Below the pieces are notes generated by a model that saw nothing but the letters and a program-made list of their open reading frames with translations, ran no database searches and was not told where the DNA came from. A program made the translations under genes and the position numbers. A DNA stretch of 56,699 bases from an uncultured Collinsella sp. (GTDB lineage: Bacteria; Actinomycetota; Coriobacteriia; Coriobacteriales; Coriobacteriaceae): contig UQIW01000018.1 in NCBI GenBank assembly GCA_900541235.1, forward strand, positions 1 to 56,699, written 5' to 3'. Of the stretch, positions 25,262 through 34,369 are shown one piece after another (position 1 is the first letter of the stretch; the number at the start of each line of letters is the position of its first letter).

Positions 25262-25996
25262 ATGGAAACGACGACCGGAAACCTTGCCTCCGCGCTCAAG
25301 ATCGAGCCGGGCATTACCGCAATTATCGGCAGTGGCGGCAAGTCGACATTGCTGCGTGCGTTGGGTCTCGAGCTCATGCGCGCCGGCGGCAGGGTGCTTC
25401 TCTGTACCACCACGCACATGTTTCCCGTCGCCGGCGTACCATGGGACGGGTCGAATCGTCGCCTGGACGCCGCGCCTTGGAAGCCGGGGGCCCTGCATGT
25501 TCCCGGCTGCACCTGCGAGGCATGCGCGGGCATGAACCGCGGAAGTATCTGCCAGGCGGGTGTTTTGGGCCCGGAGACAGGCAAGCTCTCCGCCCCCGTT
25601 GAGCCGCTCAACGAGCTGGCGCAGCGCTTTGACTATGTATTGGCCGAGGCAGATGGCAGCAAGCGACTCCCGCTCAAGGCGCATGCCGCCTGGGAGCCGG
25701 TAATTCCCTCCGGCACAGCAAACGTTGTCTGGGTCGTCGGCGCCTCGGGGCTGGGCAAGCCCGTCGCCGAGGTTGTCCACCGCCCCGAGCTCTTTTGCGA
25801 GCGTTGCGGCTGCGAGCTCACTGACATCGCCACGCCCGAGCGCGTCGCCATGGTGCTCAATGCCGAGATGCAGGCGCTGAAACTCAGCACCGCACGCGTC
25901 ATGCTCAACCAAGTCGACACGCTCAGCGACCCCACGATGGCCGACCGCTTCGAGGCAGCTCTCGACCGCCCCGTCGTCGCCAGCAGCCTCAAGTAG
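25262..25996 (+). CDS. yqeC: YqeC-type putative selenium cofactor biosynthesis protein
   Basis: A 244-residue P-loop protein: IIGSGGKSTLLRALGLEL is the nucleotide-binding loop, followed by LLCTTTHMF and DYVLAEADGSKRLPLKAHA, characteristic of YqeC. Two Cys pairs (CTCEACAGM, CERCGC) may bind a metal. The family is associated with selenium-dependent Mo enzymes; the reaction is unproven. ATG 25262 is preceded by a CGGTGAA-type site and an AT-rich promoter with TATTAT. It ends 10 bp before palindromic repeat copy 2. Confidence 0.88.
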   Translation: METTTGNLASALKIEPGITAIIGSGGKSTLLRALGLELMRAGGRVLLCTTTHMFPVAGVPWDGSNRRLDAAPWKPGALHVPGCTCEACAGMNRGSICQAGVLGPETGKLSAPVEPLNELAQRFDYVLAEADGSKRLPLKAHAAWEPVIPSGTANVVWVVGASGLGKPVAEVVHRPELFCERCGCELTDIATPERVAMVLNAEMQALKLSTARVMLNQVDTLSDPTMADRFEAALDRPVVASSLK

Positions 25997-26006
25997 CCGG
26001 CCCCAT

Positions 26007-26085
26007 CTCCTCAGTTGCGGTGAAATACGGACTGTTTGGCCGCCCGACGGCCGCAAACAGTCCGTATTTCACCGCAACTGAGGAG
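26007..26085. repeat. Long palindromic repeat, copy 2
   Basis: Perfect 31-bp arms (26007-26037 and 26055-26085) contain GTTGCGGTGAAATACGGACT and flank a 17-bp centre that can itself fold. It lies between the convergent ends of yqeC and hydA, so it could terminate both. Same family as 23228-23294, and together the two copies bracket xdhC-like/yqeB/yqeC. Confidence 0.88.
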
Positions 26086-26105
26086 GGGACACGGCATCTT
26101 TGCTG

Positions 26106-27473
26106 CTAGCGGGGCACGTAGCGGCCGGGTTGGGCTCCGGTGGGCTCGCCATCGCGCGCCACCAGCACGCCGTTCACAAACACGGCCTTGGCGCGGCCAT
26201 GTGCCTCAAAGCCCTCGAGCGGCGTGTAGTCCACGGCCTGATGCTGCGTCGCGGCGCTGATCGTCCAACGCGCGCAAGGATCCCACACGCACACGTCGGC
26301 ATCGGCACCCTCGGCAAGACAGCCCTTGCGCGGGTACATGCCAAACACGCGCGCCGGGTTCTCGCTCATCAAACGGCACAGATCCTCGGGTCCCAGCTGT
26401 CCCTCAAAGCTCGTGGCAATCGCGACGGGACGATGCTCCACGCCGGGCCCGCCGTTGGGAATCGCGCGGAAGTCGTCGCGCCCGCGGTCCTTTTGCCCGT
26501 GCAGGTTAAAGCTGCAGTGGTCGGTCGCAATCGTATCGATCTCGCCGGCCACAAGCGCCTCACGCAGTGCCGCACGGTCACCCGCACGGCGCAGCGGCGG
26601 GCTCATCACATACTTGGCACCCGCAAAGCCGTCCTCGCCCTGCTCCAGATAGCAGGTGTCGTCGAGCATCAGATACTGAGGGCAGGTCTCGACATAAATG
26701 TTCTTCTGCCCGCGCGCCTTGGCAGCGCGAATGGCCTCGAGCCCCAGCTTGGTCGAAAGGTGTACCACGTTGACCGGAGCGTCCCCGGCCAAGTGAGCCA
26801 GATACAGCAGGCGGCTCACGGCCTCGGCCTCACACACGTCCGGACGGCTGAGCGCATGGCCCTCAGGCCCGTGGATACCCTGCTCAAACACGCGCTTCTG
26901 CAGCGCGTTGACCAACGTGCCGTTCTCGCAATGCACGCACAGGATACCGCCCACGCGCTTGAGCTCCTCCAGCACCTCAAGTGTCTCGGCATCGTCCAAG
27001 CGCAGGTGGTCATAGGCAAAGTAGGTCTTAAACGACGATACGCCCGCCTCGCGCATAGCCGAAAGATCGGCGCGGTTGCGCTCATTCCACTCGGCGAGTG
27101 CCATATGAAAGGCGTAGTTGGCCGTGCAGGTTCCGTCGGCACGGCGATGCCACTCGGCAAGGGCGTCGGGCATGGTCACGCCGCGATCGGCCGTCGCGTA
27201 GTCCACGATGGTCGTCGTACCGCCGCAGGCAGCCGCACGCGTGCCGGTTTCAAAGCTATCGGCTGTCCAATCCATGCCAGTCCAGCACTGCATGTGCGTG
27301 TGGCCGTCGATAAAGCCGGGGAACACCCAACAGCCCACGGCATCCTCGACGGTATCGCCCTCGGCCGGCTCAATCGCCGCGGCAATCCGCACAATCTTGT
27401 CGCCCTCCATGGCAAGATCGGCGCGGCGAAGCCCCTGGGGCGTCACGAGCGCGCCGTTTTTGATGATGATCAT
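26106..27473 (-). CDS. hydA: Dihydropyrimidinase/hydantoinase-type amidohydrolase of the purine degradation locus
   Basis: A cyclic-amide hydrolase of the amidohydrolase superfamily. In the gut purine-degradation locus (E. coli hyuA counterpart) it is thought to open a ring-derived intermediate. The 455-residue protein has FIDGHTHMQ (HxH), the carboxylated-lysine region SSFKTYFAYD, CVHCENG, VVHLST and the catalytic Asp in ATDHCSFN. All metal ligands are present, so it should be active. ATG 27473 has AAGGAG upstream. It lies 9 bp after mocA in the same direction; palindromic repeat copy 2 follows its stop. Confidence 0.9.
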   Translation of the reverse strand: MIIIKNGALVTPQGLRRADLAMEGDKIVRIAAAIEPAEGDTVEDAVGCWVFPGFIDGHTHMQCWTGMDWTADSFETGTRAAACGGTTTIVDYATADRGVTMPDALAEWHRRADGTCTANYAFHMALAEWNERNRADLSAMREAGVSSFKTYFAYDHLRLDDAETLEVLEELKRVGGILCVHCENGTLVNALQKRVFEQGIHGPEGHALSRPDVCEAEAVSRLLYLAHLAGDAPVNVVHLSTKLGLEAIRAAKARGQKNIYVETCPQYLMLDDTCYLEQGEDGFAGAKYVMSPPLRRAGDRAALREALVAGEIDTIATDHCSFNLHGQKDRGRDDFRAIPNGGPGVEHRPVAIATSFEGQLGPEDLCRLMSENPARVFGMYPRKGCLAEGADADVCVWDPCARWTISAATQHQAVDYTPLEGFEAHGRAKAVFVNGVLVARDGEPTGAQPGRYVPR

Positions 27474-27481
27474 GTTGCTCC

Positions 27482-28096
27482 TTATTGATTAATACAGTTG
27501 GCCACGCGATCAAAATACGAGCAGGCGGCAATATGCTCCGTTATGCGTCGCTGTCCCTTGACGGTATCGACGTCCCACAGCTCGTAGGCACGCGCCTCGA
27601 CCAGCACCACGTCGGTGCGACCTTTGAGAATCGAGCCCCCGCCGTCCTTGCCCTCAAGACACATAAGTGCATCGAACAGTTCCGCCGGAAAGAGCACCGG
27701 GCTCGAAGGCTCACCGTTACACGCAAGACGCACCGGATGTTTGCGGCCACACTCGTCAAATGCACGAACCATAGCCTCAAAAGAATCCGAACTCACGAGC
27801 GGCTGGTCGCCCGGTAAAAAGAGGCAACCTTTCCAGTTGCGTTCGACTCCCCACGAAAGGCCCGCACGGACGCTTTCGCTGCGCAGCTCGCCATCGTGCA
27901 GCACGCACGGGCAATGCTTGTCCTCGCAAATCTGGGAGACCTCGGGCCAACGCGTCGAAACCACGACGTCAAAGCCCCGGGGAACCGAATCGATGGTCCG
28001 GGCAATCAGCGGCTCGCCATAGATATCGGCGAGCATCTTGTTAGAGCCAAACCGCTTGCCCTCGCCCGAAGCCATAATCACGCAACCGAGTTTCAT
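27482..28096 (-). CDS. mocA: MocA/YgfJ-type nucleotidyltransferase
   Basis: A 204-residue MobA-like NTP transferase, probably attaching CMP (or another nucleotide) to molybdenum cofactor for the hydroxylases of this locus. Seen: the nucleotide-binding start CVIMASGEGKRFGSNKML, VVVSTRWPEV, FLPGDQPLVSSDSF and SSPVLFP. The E. coli counterpart is ygfJ. I chose ATG 28096, which has GGGAGG upstream; the frame extends further to 28216 without a site. Which nucleotide is used cannot be told here. Confidence 0.85.
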   Translation of the reverse strand: MKLGCVIMASGEGKRFGSNKMLADIYGEPLIARTIDSVPRGFDVVVSTRWPEVSQICEDKHCPCVLHDGELRSESVRAGLSWGVERNWKGCLFLPGDQPLVSSDSFEAMVRAFDECGRKHPVRLACNGEPSSPVLFPAELFDALMCLEGKDGGGSILKGRTDVVLVEARAYELWDVDTVKGQRRITEHIAACSYFDRVANCINQ

Positions 28097-28223
28097 CTCC
28101 GCAAACCTCCCCTGGCTGCCTTGGACACCATAGCTGCTATACCCACCATACCGAGCTCGCACTCCGTCGGAACAGGCACGCACTCGTTTTCCAGCGAACG
28201 CCCCTTGGCTCCCCATAGCACAA

Positions 28224-28256
28224 AGGAGGGCACCCCGCGACGCAGGGCACCCTCCT
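28224..28256 (-). terminator. Hairpin after arcC
   Basis: On the minus strand GGAGGGTGCCC and GGGTGCCCTCC form a strong stem with a symmetrical internal mismatch and an 8-nt loop, followed by TTTGT. It lies about 20 nt after the arcC stop. A partial terminator between arcC and mocA is plausible. Confidence 0.6.
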
Positions 28257-28273
28257 CAATGGTGCAGATATGC

Positions 28274-29224
28274 CTACTCAGCGTCGCCGGTAAACGTGGT
28301 ACCGGTCTTGCCGGCAAGGCCATCGCGCGCCTTCTCGAGCAGCGTGATGAGCGCCGTGCGGCCCGGCTTGCTCTCGGCAAACGTCGAGGCTGCCTGGACC
28401 TTGGGCAGCATGGAGCCGCGACCAAACTCGTTGGCCTCGGACAGACGCTTTACGTCAGCCGCGGTCAGCGTGTCGAGCCACTGCTCGTGGTCGGTGCCAA
28501 AGCCAATGGCAACCTTCTCCACGGCCGTCAGGATAATCAGGGCATCGGCATCGAGCTGCTCGGCGAGCTTCTCGGCCGCAAAGTCCTTATCGATGACGGC
28601 AGCAGCGCCCTTAAGGTGGTTGCCCTGGGCCTTGGTGACGGGAATACCGCCACCACCGCAGGAAATCACCACGTGGTTGGACTCGACGAGCGACTTAATG
28701 GTGTCGAGCTCGACGATGTTCACGGGCTTGGGCGAGGCAACCACGCGACGGAAGCCCTGCTTCTCGTCGTGGATGAACTGATAGCCGCGGTCGGCTTCCA
28801 GCTCCTTGGCCTCGGCCTCGCTCATCCACGGACCAATCGGCTTGACCGGGTCGGCAAAGGCCGGATCGTCTGCCGCAACCTCGACCTGGGTGAGCACGGT
28901 GGCGACACCCTTGTCGATATTGCGGTCGAGCATTTCCTCGCGCAGGGCGTTTTGCAGGTCATAGCCAATGTAGCCCTGGCTCATGGCGCCGCAAACGGAC
29001 AGCGGGCAGGGAATGTACTTCTGAGGATTAGAACGCGTGAGCTCGGCCATCGCGTTGGCGATCATGCCCACCTGGGGGCCGTTGCCATGCACGACGACGA
29101 CCTCGTTGCCTTCCTCGATCAGGTCGACGATGGCCTTAGAAGTCGTCTTGACGGCCTCCATCTGCTCGGGAAGGTTGGCGCCGAGGGCGTTTCCGCCCAA
29201 GGCGACAACAATACGCTTAGCCAT
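28274..29224 (-). CDS. arcC: Carbamate kinase
   Basis: Makes ATP from carbamoyl phosphate and ADP, giving ammonia and CO2. The 316-residue amino-acid-kinase-fold protein shows RIVVALGGNALGANLPEQ, VVVVHGNGPQVGM, ISCGGGGIPV, GAAAVIDKDFAAEKLAEQL and GSMLPKVQAA. In this setting (E. coli yqeA counterpart) the carbamoyl phosphate would come from the YgeW step. It starts 15 bp after the ygeW stop, so the two are likely co-transcribed. Confidence 0.95.
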   Translation of the reverse strand: MAKRIVVALGGNALGANLPEQMEAVKTTSKAIVDLIEEGNEVVVVHGNGPQVGMIANAMAELTRSNPQKYIPCPLSVCGAMSQGYIGYDLQNALREEMLDRNIDKGVATVLTQVEVAADDPAFADPVKPIGPWMSEAEAKELEADRGYQFIHDEKQGFRRVVASPKPVNIVELDTIKSLVESNHVVISCGGGGIPVTKAQGNHLKGAAAVIDKDFAAEKLAEQLDADALIILTAVEKVAIGFGTDHEQWLDTLTAADVKRLSEANEFGRGSMLPKVQAASTFAESKPGRTALITLLEKARDGLAGKTGTTFTGDAE

Positions 29225-29238
29225 TTCTCAGCCCAGCT

Positions 29239-30441
29239 TTAGGCCTGGAGCCAACGGGCGGTGTTGCGCTCGTCGAGGGCCTTGAGGGTAGCGGCGGGAT
29301 CGGCAACCTTCTGCAGGAACATCATGGCTGCGATGGCGTACGGCTTGTAGCTGGCCTCCTTGTACATGCCCACGCGGTGCATGTCGAAGACGTCGGCGTT
29401 GACCTCGCCGTGCTCGCAGGAGACACCGGAGATGTCGGCGGGCAGCGGGTGCATAAAGATGGTGTCCTGGCCGTTGGCAGTCTTCTCCATGAGCTCGGTC
29501 GTGGAGCACCAGTCCTGATGGGTAGCGTTCTGGGCGAGCAGCTCCTTCTCGAGCGCTGCGATGCCGGCGTCGTCGCCCTCAGCGTACAGGTTGGTACGCT
29601 TCTCCATGGCGGCAAACGGAGCCCAGCTCTTGGGGATCACGATGTCGGCGCCCTCGAAGGCCTCGGCCATGGTGTTGACCTGCTTAAAGGTGGTGCCGGA
29701 CTCGGCGGCGTAGCCCTTGGCGCGCTCGACGACCTCGGGCATGAGGTCGTAGCCCTCGGGGTGGGCCAGGGTGACGTCCATGCCAAAACGGGGCAGCAGG
29801 CTGATCAGCGACTGCGGGCAGGACAGCGGCTTGCCGTAAGAGGGCGAATAGGCCCAGGTGACGGCAACCTTCTTGCCCTTGAGGTTCTCGAGGCCGCCAA
29901 ACTCGTTGATGAGGTAGAGCATGTCGGCAGAGGACTGCGTGGGGTGATCGGAGTCGGACTGCAGGGAGATGAGCGTGGGACGGTGATCCAGAACGCCGTC
30001 CTCGTAGGCCTGCTGCACGGACTCGGAGACCTCGGCCATGTAGGCATCGCCCTTGCCGATGTACATGTCGTCGCGGATGCCGATGACGTCGGCCATGAAG
30101 GAGATCATGGTAGCGGTCTCGCGGACGGTCTCGCCGTGAGCGATCTGGGACTTCTTCTCGTCCAGGTCCTGCAGCTCAAGACCGAGCAGGTTGGCAGCCT
30201 TAGAGAAGGAGAAGCGCGTACGGGTGGAGTTGTCGCGGAACAGCGAGACAGCCAGGCCCGAGTCGAAGATCTTGGACGAGACGTTGTTCTCACGCAGCTC
30301 GCGCAGGGCGTCGGCGACGATGTAGAGCGCCTTGAGCTCATCGGTGGTCTTGTCCCAGGTGTGCAGGAAGTCGCTGCCGTACATACCCTTAAAATCGAGG
30401 CCGTTCAGCTGCTCGACGAGCTCGGTAAACTTAGCGTCCAT
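29239..30441 (-). CDS. ygeW: YgeW-type carbamoyltransferase
   Basis: A 400-residue knotted carbamoyltransferase related to ornithine and aspartate transcarbamoylases. In purine degradation it is thought to phosphorolyse the ureido product, releasing carbamoyl phosphate for ArcC. Seen: the carbamoyl-phosphate motif FRDNSTRTRFSF, HGETVRETATM, DHPTQ, VTWAYSPSYGKPLSCPQ and FMHPLPADI. Length and motifs fit YgeW rather than anabolic transcarbamoylases. I chose ATG 30441 with AAAGGA upstream; the open frame to 30624 runs through the spacer. Confidence 0.92.
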   Translation of the reverse strand: MDAKFTELVEQLNGLDFKGMYGSDFLHTWDKTTDELKALYIVADALRELRENNVSSKIFDSGLAVSLFRDNSTRTRFSFSKAANLLGLELQDLDEKKSQIAHGETVRETATMISFMADVIGIRDDMYIGKGDAYMAEVSESVQQAYEDGVLDHRPTLISLQSDSDHPTQSSADMLYLINEFGGLENLKGKKVAVTWAYSPSYGKPLSCPQSLISLLPRFGMDVTLAHPEGYDLMPEVVERAKGYAAESGTTFKQVNTMAEAFEGADIVIPKSWAPFAAMEKRTNLYAEGDDAGIAALEKELLAQNATHQDWCSTTELMEKTANGQDTIFMHPLPADISGVSCEHGEVNADVFDMHRVGMYKEASYKPYAIAAMMFLQKVADPAATLKALDERNTARWLQA

Positions 30442-30595
30442 GGAAATGTCCTTTCTAAAGATGAAACGATCGCAATGAGTAGATGTGCTCCGGCATGCGC
30501 GTGTGGCTAGAACATGCAGAGCACCATGACGAGGACCCGCCACCGTTGAGGAAGCATGGGAGATAACGACCGCGGGCCCCAAGTCAACAGGGGGT

Positions 30596-30620
30596 GCCGG
30601 GGACACGAACGGCCCCCGGC
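30596..30620 (-). terminator. Hairpin between ygeY and ygeW
   Basis: GCCGGGG (30596-30602) pairs with CCCCGGC (30614-30620), 22 nt beyond the ygeY stop in a 201-bp spacer. No T-run follows. Likely a processing or partial termination structure. Confidence 0.35.
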
Positions 30621-30642
30621 TCAACAGGATCGAAGAATGGGA

Positions 30643-32028
30643 CTAATCGATCTTGTTGTTGGTCAGACCGGCGCGGAACACGGTGGCATCGCCATCGGCC
30701 TGGCTCGGATCGTAGAGGTTCAGGGCAGCCACATACATGGCGGCAGCGGTGACCAGGTCGTCCTTGTAGGTGACCTCGTTGGGAGCGTGAGCCTGAGACT
30801 CGGCACCCGGGCCAAAGCCCACGCAGGGGATGCCGTAGCGGCCCTGGATGGAAACGCAGTTCGTGGAGAAGGTCCACTTGTCGCACAGCGGGCGACCGGT
30901 GCGCTTGTCCATGCTGGGCTCGCAGCCGATGCGCTCGTCACCGAACATGGCCTTGTGGGCGTCGACGAGGGCCTTGACGTGCGGAGCGGTCTCCTTGTTG
31001 ATCCACGTGGGGAAGTATGCCTCGGTCTCGTAGACCTCGCCGGTCCAGGACGGACGGTCGTACATGTACATGGAGACCTTCACGTCGTCGCCGTACTTCT
31101 TGGCGGCCGGCAGGTTGCGGATCTCGTCCAGGCAGGACTCCCAGGTCTCACCGGCGGTCATGCGACGGTCGATGGAGATGGCGCAGGAGTCAGCCACGGC
31201 GCAGCGGCTGGGGCTGGTGTAGAAGATCTGGCTGACGGTGCAGGTGCCGCGACCCAGGAAGCGGGCGTCCTCGAAGTGCTCGGGGTTGTACTTGGGGTCG
31301 AGCATCTTGACGAGACCCTTGATGTCGGTCGACTCGTCGCAGCCGTTGTTGTTGAGGGCGCGGACGTCGGCGATGATGTCGGCCATCTTGTAGATGGCGT
31401 TGTCGCCGCGGTCGGGAGCGGAGCCGTGGCAGGAGGTGCCGTGAACGTCGACACGGATCTCCATGCGGCCGCGGTGACCGCGATAGATGCCGCCGTCGGT
31501 GGGCTCGGTGGAAATGACGAACTCGGGCTTAATGCCGTCCTTGTTGTAGATGTACTGCCAGCACATGCCGTCACAGTCCTCTTCCTGGACGGTGCCGACG
31601 ACCATGATCTTGTAGCCCTCGGGGATGAGGCCCATGTCCTTCATCATCTTGGCAGCGTAGGTAGCGGAAGCCATGCCGCCCTCCTGGTCAGAGCCGCCGC
31701 GGCCGTAGATGATCTCGTCGGTCTCGTAGCCCTCGTAGGGATCGGCATCCCAGTTCTCGATGTTGCCGATGCCGACGGTGTCGATGTGGGAGTCGATGGC
31801 GATGATCTTGTCGCCCTCGCCCATAAAGCCCATAACGTTGCCCAGGCCGTCGACCTTGACCTCGTCATAGCCAAGGCTCTCCATCTCGGCCTTGATGCAG
31901 GCGACAACCTCACCCTCCTCGCAGGACTCAGAGGGATGGGAGATCATGGCGCGCAGGAAGCGAGTCATATCAGCACGATGAGACTCAGCAGCAGCCTTGA
32001 TAGCGTCGAAATCGAGTTCTTTAGCCAT
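30643..32028 (-). CDS. ygeY: YgeY-type M20 family amidohydrolase
   Basis: A 461-residue M20/M28 metallopeptidase-fold enzyme of the purine-degradation locus, thought to hydrolyse a ureido or acyl-amide intermediate. Metal ligands are visible: His/Asp in AIDSHIDTVG, Asp in GRGGSDQEGG, Glu-Glu in TVQEEDCDG, and a C-terminal His in ESQAHAPNE. The dimerisation domain includes HGTSCHGSAPDRGDNAIYKM. The name rests on similarity to E. coli YgeY and on neighbours; the substrate is not evident from sequence alone. 72 bp separate it from ygeX. Confidence 0.92.
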   Translation of the reverse strand: MAKELDFDAIKAAAESHRADMTRFLRAMISHPSESCEEGEVVACIKAEMESLGYDEVKVDGLGNVMGFMGEGDKIIAIDSHIDTVGIGNIENWDADPYEGYETDEIIYGRGGSDQEGGMASATYAAKMMKDMGLIPEGYKIMVVGTVQEEDCDGMCWQYIYNKDGIKPEFVISTEPTDGGIYRGHRGRMEIRVDVHGTSCHGSAPDRGDNAIYKMADIIADVRALNNNGCDESTDIKGLVKMLDPKYNPEHFEDARFLGRGTCTVSQIFYTSPSRCAVADSCAISIDRRMTAGETWESCLDEIRNLPAAKKYGDDVKVSMYMYDRPSWTGEVYETEAYFPTWINKETAPHVKALVDAHKAMFGDERIGCEPSMDKRTGRPLCDKWTFSTNCVSIQGRYGIPCVGFGPGAESQAHAPNEVTYKDDLVTAAAMYVAALNLYDPSQADGDATVFRAGLTNNKID

Positions 32029-32100
32029 TGTTCATAACCTTTCAAACGAAGGAATCTACCTGTGAGGTGGCGGAGCGATACCTATTTACTCCGCCCAGTA

Positions 32101-33315
32101 TTAGCAAGTGGGGTATTCGCCTTCCCAGACGATGCGACGGTACTGGTCGGGATCCGTGTCACCTTCCGTGGAGAAGCAGAGTACGGAGCTCGTCTTGTCC
32201 AGGCCGATGAGCTCCTTGAGCTCGGCGTACTCGGGATCGAGCATGAGGGTCTCGACCAGGCCGGTGGTCACAGCGCCGGACTCGCCGGAGATGACGCGCG
32301 GGTCGCCCTTCTCGGGGGCGCCCAGGGTACGCATGCCGCGAGCGGTGACCCAGTCGGGGCAAGACACGAAGGCGGTGGTGTGGTTGCGCAGGATATCCCA
32401 GCCCAGGATGTTGGGCTCGCCGCAGCACAGGCCGGCCATGATGGAAGGCATGTCGCCGTCCACGATACGCGGATCGCCATCGCCGGCGGCAGCACCCTTG
32501 TACAGGCAGGCGGCAGGCGCGCACTCGACCACAACAAAGGTCGGCGGGTTATCGGGATACAGGTTGGTGAAGTAGCCCACCACGGCGCCGGCCAGCGAGC
32601 CCACGCCAGCCTGGACAAAGACGTGCGTCGGGCGGTTGATGGCCATCTCGCGCAGCTGCTCGGCAGCCTCGGAAGCCATGGTGCCGTAGCCCTCCATGAT
32701 CCAAGACGGGATCTTCTCGTAGCCCTCCCAGGCGGTGTCCTGAACGATAACGCCGCGCTCGCAGGCGTCGGCCTCGGCGGCCGCCATGCGCACGCACTCG
32801 TCGTAGTTGACCTCTTCGATGGTCACCGTGGCGCCCTCGGCGGCGATGTTATCGAAGCGGGGCTTGGTGGAACCCTTGGGCATGTGCACGACGGCCTTCT
32901 GGCCCAGCTTGTTGGCAGCCCATGCCACGCCGCGGCCATGGTTGCCGTCGGTGGCGGTAAAGAAGGTAGCCTGGCCAAAGTCCTTGGCAAGCTGATCGGA
33001 AGTCAGGTAATCGAAGGTGCACTCGGCAACGTCCTTGCCGGTCTCGTCGGCAATGTAGTTGGCCATGGCAAACGAGCCGCCCAGGACCTTAAAGGCGTTG
33101 AGGCCAAAGCGATAGCTCTCGTCCTTAACGCACAGGTTGGACAGGCCCAGGCGCGCAGCCTGACCGTCCAGACGGGCAAGCGGAGTGACGGTATATTGAG
33201 GGAACGACTGGTGGAAGGCGCGGGCCTTCTTCACGTGGTCGAGACTCATGATTCCCAAGTGCTTGTCATCGCTCTTGGGCATCGTGTTGCCCGCCCACTG
33301 GATCTTATCGGCCAT
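32101..33315 (-). CDS. ygeX: 2,3-diaminopropionate ammonia-lyase
   Basis: A PLP-dependent fold-type II enzyme converting 2,3-diaminopropionate to pyruvate and two ammonia. The 404-residue protein has the PLP lysine in YRFGLNAFKVLGGSFA, the substrate/PLP segment TDGNHGRGVAWAANKLG, VHMPKGSTKPR and the glycine-rich FVQAGVGSLAGAVVG. First gene of the ygeX-ygeY-ygeW-arcC-mocA-hydA run; its promoter region faces that of the YheO-type regulator. Confidence 0.95.
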   Translation of the reverse strand: MADKIQWAGNTMPKSDDKHLGIMSLDHVKKARAFHQSFPQYTVTPLARLDGQAARLGLSNLCVKDESYRFGLNAFKVLGGSFAMANYIADETGKDVAECTFDYLTSDQLAKDFGQATFFTATDGNHGRGVAWAANKLGQKAVVHMPKGSTKPRFDNIAAEGATVTIEEVNYDECVRMAAAEADACERGVIVQDTAWEGYEKIPSWIMEGYGTMASEAAEQLREMAINRPTHVFVQAGVGSLAGAVVGYFTNLYPDNPPTFVVVECAPAACLYKGAAAGDGDPRIVDGDMPSIMAGLCCGEPNILGWDILRNHTTAFVSCPDWVTARGMRTLGAPEKGDPRVISGESGAVTTGLVETLMLDPEYAELKELIGLDKTSSVLCFSTEGDTDPDQYRRIVWEGEYPTC

Positions 33316-33403
33316 ACGGTGAACTCCTTAAGTCCTCTCTTGCCGGCCCCCGCATACGCGTTTCAGCCCATTCCCATTCATGCGACTGAACTTTTATGTG
33401 GAT

Positions 33404-33476
33404 GCCAAACAAAAAGTTTGTTAGCACTGTTCTATCACACTTTTTGGTTGGCAAACCTAACAAATTGTTTGTTGCC
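33404..33476. promoter_or_regulatory. Divergent promoter region with two related operator-like repeats
   Basis: Between ygeX and the regulator are two AT-rich sites: GCCAAACAAAAAGTTTGTTAGC-like at 33404-33425, and its inverted relative CTAACAAATTGTTTGTTGCC at 33457-33476. Each has internal dyad symmetry built from AACAAA/TTTGTT. They are about 52 bp apart centre to centre. They are the best candidates for binding sites of the adjacent regulator. Confidence 0.5.
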
Positions 33477-33592
33477 GTAATCGGTACCTTTTCGCCGACG
33501 AACGGTCACATAACGCAGTGACACTTTCGCTATTTGCGAACAGGTGTGGTTTATGGCAAAGTGTGCCCAAACTAATTTTTAGGAAGGTACCT

Positions 33593-34246
33593 ATGACCCC
33601 CGCACAGATTGAGTTCTATAAGCGCCTTGCACACGGCCTGGCACTCCAATTTGGCCCCAACTGTGAAGTCGTCGTCCACGACCTGGAGACCGAGGACGTG
33701 GACCACTCCATCGTAGTGATCGAAAACGGCCACGTCAGCGGGCGCAAACTGGGTGACGGCCCCAGCCATATCGTGTTTGAGTCCATGCACGAGGGCGCCA
33801 CCGACGTACACGACCGCGAGCCGTACCTCACTAAAACCACCGACGGTAAGCTGCTCAAATCGTCGACGATCTTTATCCGCAACGACGAGGGCAAGCCCGT
33901 CGGCATTTTGGGCATCAACTTTGACATTACGCTTATGAAGGCTTTTGAGCGTTCGCTCGACGCCTTTACCGGCACCGGCGGCACGGGCTATACCGAGCCC
34001 GAGCCCATTACCAAGAACATCGGCGACCTGCTCGAGGACCTGCTGCACGAGTGCGAGCAGTTTGTGGGCAAGCCCGCGGCACTCATGACCAAAGACGAGC
34101 GCATTCGTGCCATTGGCTACCTCGACCGTCGCGGTGCCTTCCTCATTTCCAAGTCGAGCGAGCGCGCCTGCGAGTTCTTTGGCATCTCCAAGTACAGCTT
34201 CTATAGCTACCTCAATGAGGCCAAGGCGGCGGCCGGCGACAAGTAG
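33593..34246 (+). CDS. YheO-type PAS-domain transcriptional regulator
   Basis: A 217-residue regulator with an N-terminal YheO-like PAS domain (about residues 5-120: CEVVVHDLETEDVDHSIVVI, FIRNDEGKPVGILGINFDIT). A C-terminal helix-turn-helix of the DauR type follows (LDRRGAFLISKSSERACEFF, GISKYSFYSYLNEAK). Such proteins regulate amino-acid or metabolite catabolism, and the ligand here may be a purine-pathway intermediate. It is divergent from ygeX, and operator-like repeats lie between. ATG 33593 has AGGAAGG upstream; the open frame from 33518 is longer but lacks a site. Confidence 0.88.
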   Translation: MTPAQIEFYKRLAHGLALQFGPNCEVVVHDLETEDVDHSIVVIENGHVSGRKLGDGPSHIVFESMHEGATDVHDREPYLTKTTDGKLLKSSTIFIRNDEGKPVGILGINFDITLMKAFERSLDAFTGTGGTGYTEPEPITKNIGDLLEDLLHECEQFVGKPAALMTKDERIRAIGYLDRRGAFLISKSSERACEFFGISKYSFYSYLNEAKAAAGDK

Positions 34247-34369
34247 GCACTCGCCTGGATTGCCCCTCCCCTTTTGGGTGCGAGTTCTGGAAAGCACGAA
34301 TCCAAGACCGGGCCGCTTGGGAAGTTCCATATAATCGATGTCATTAGTATTTCGAAAGGATGGAACAGA

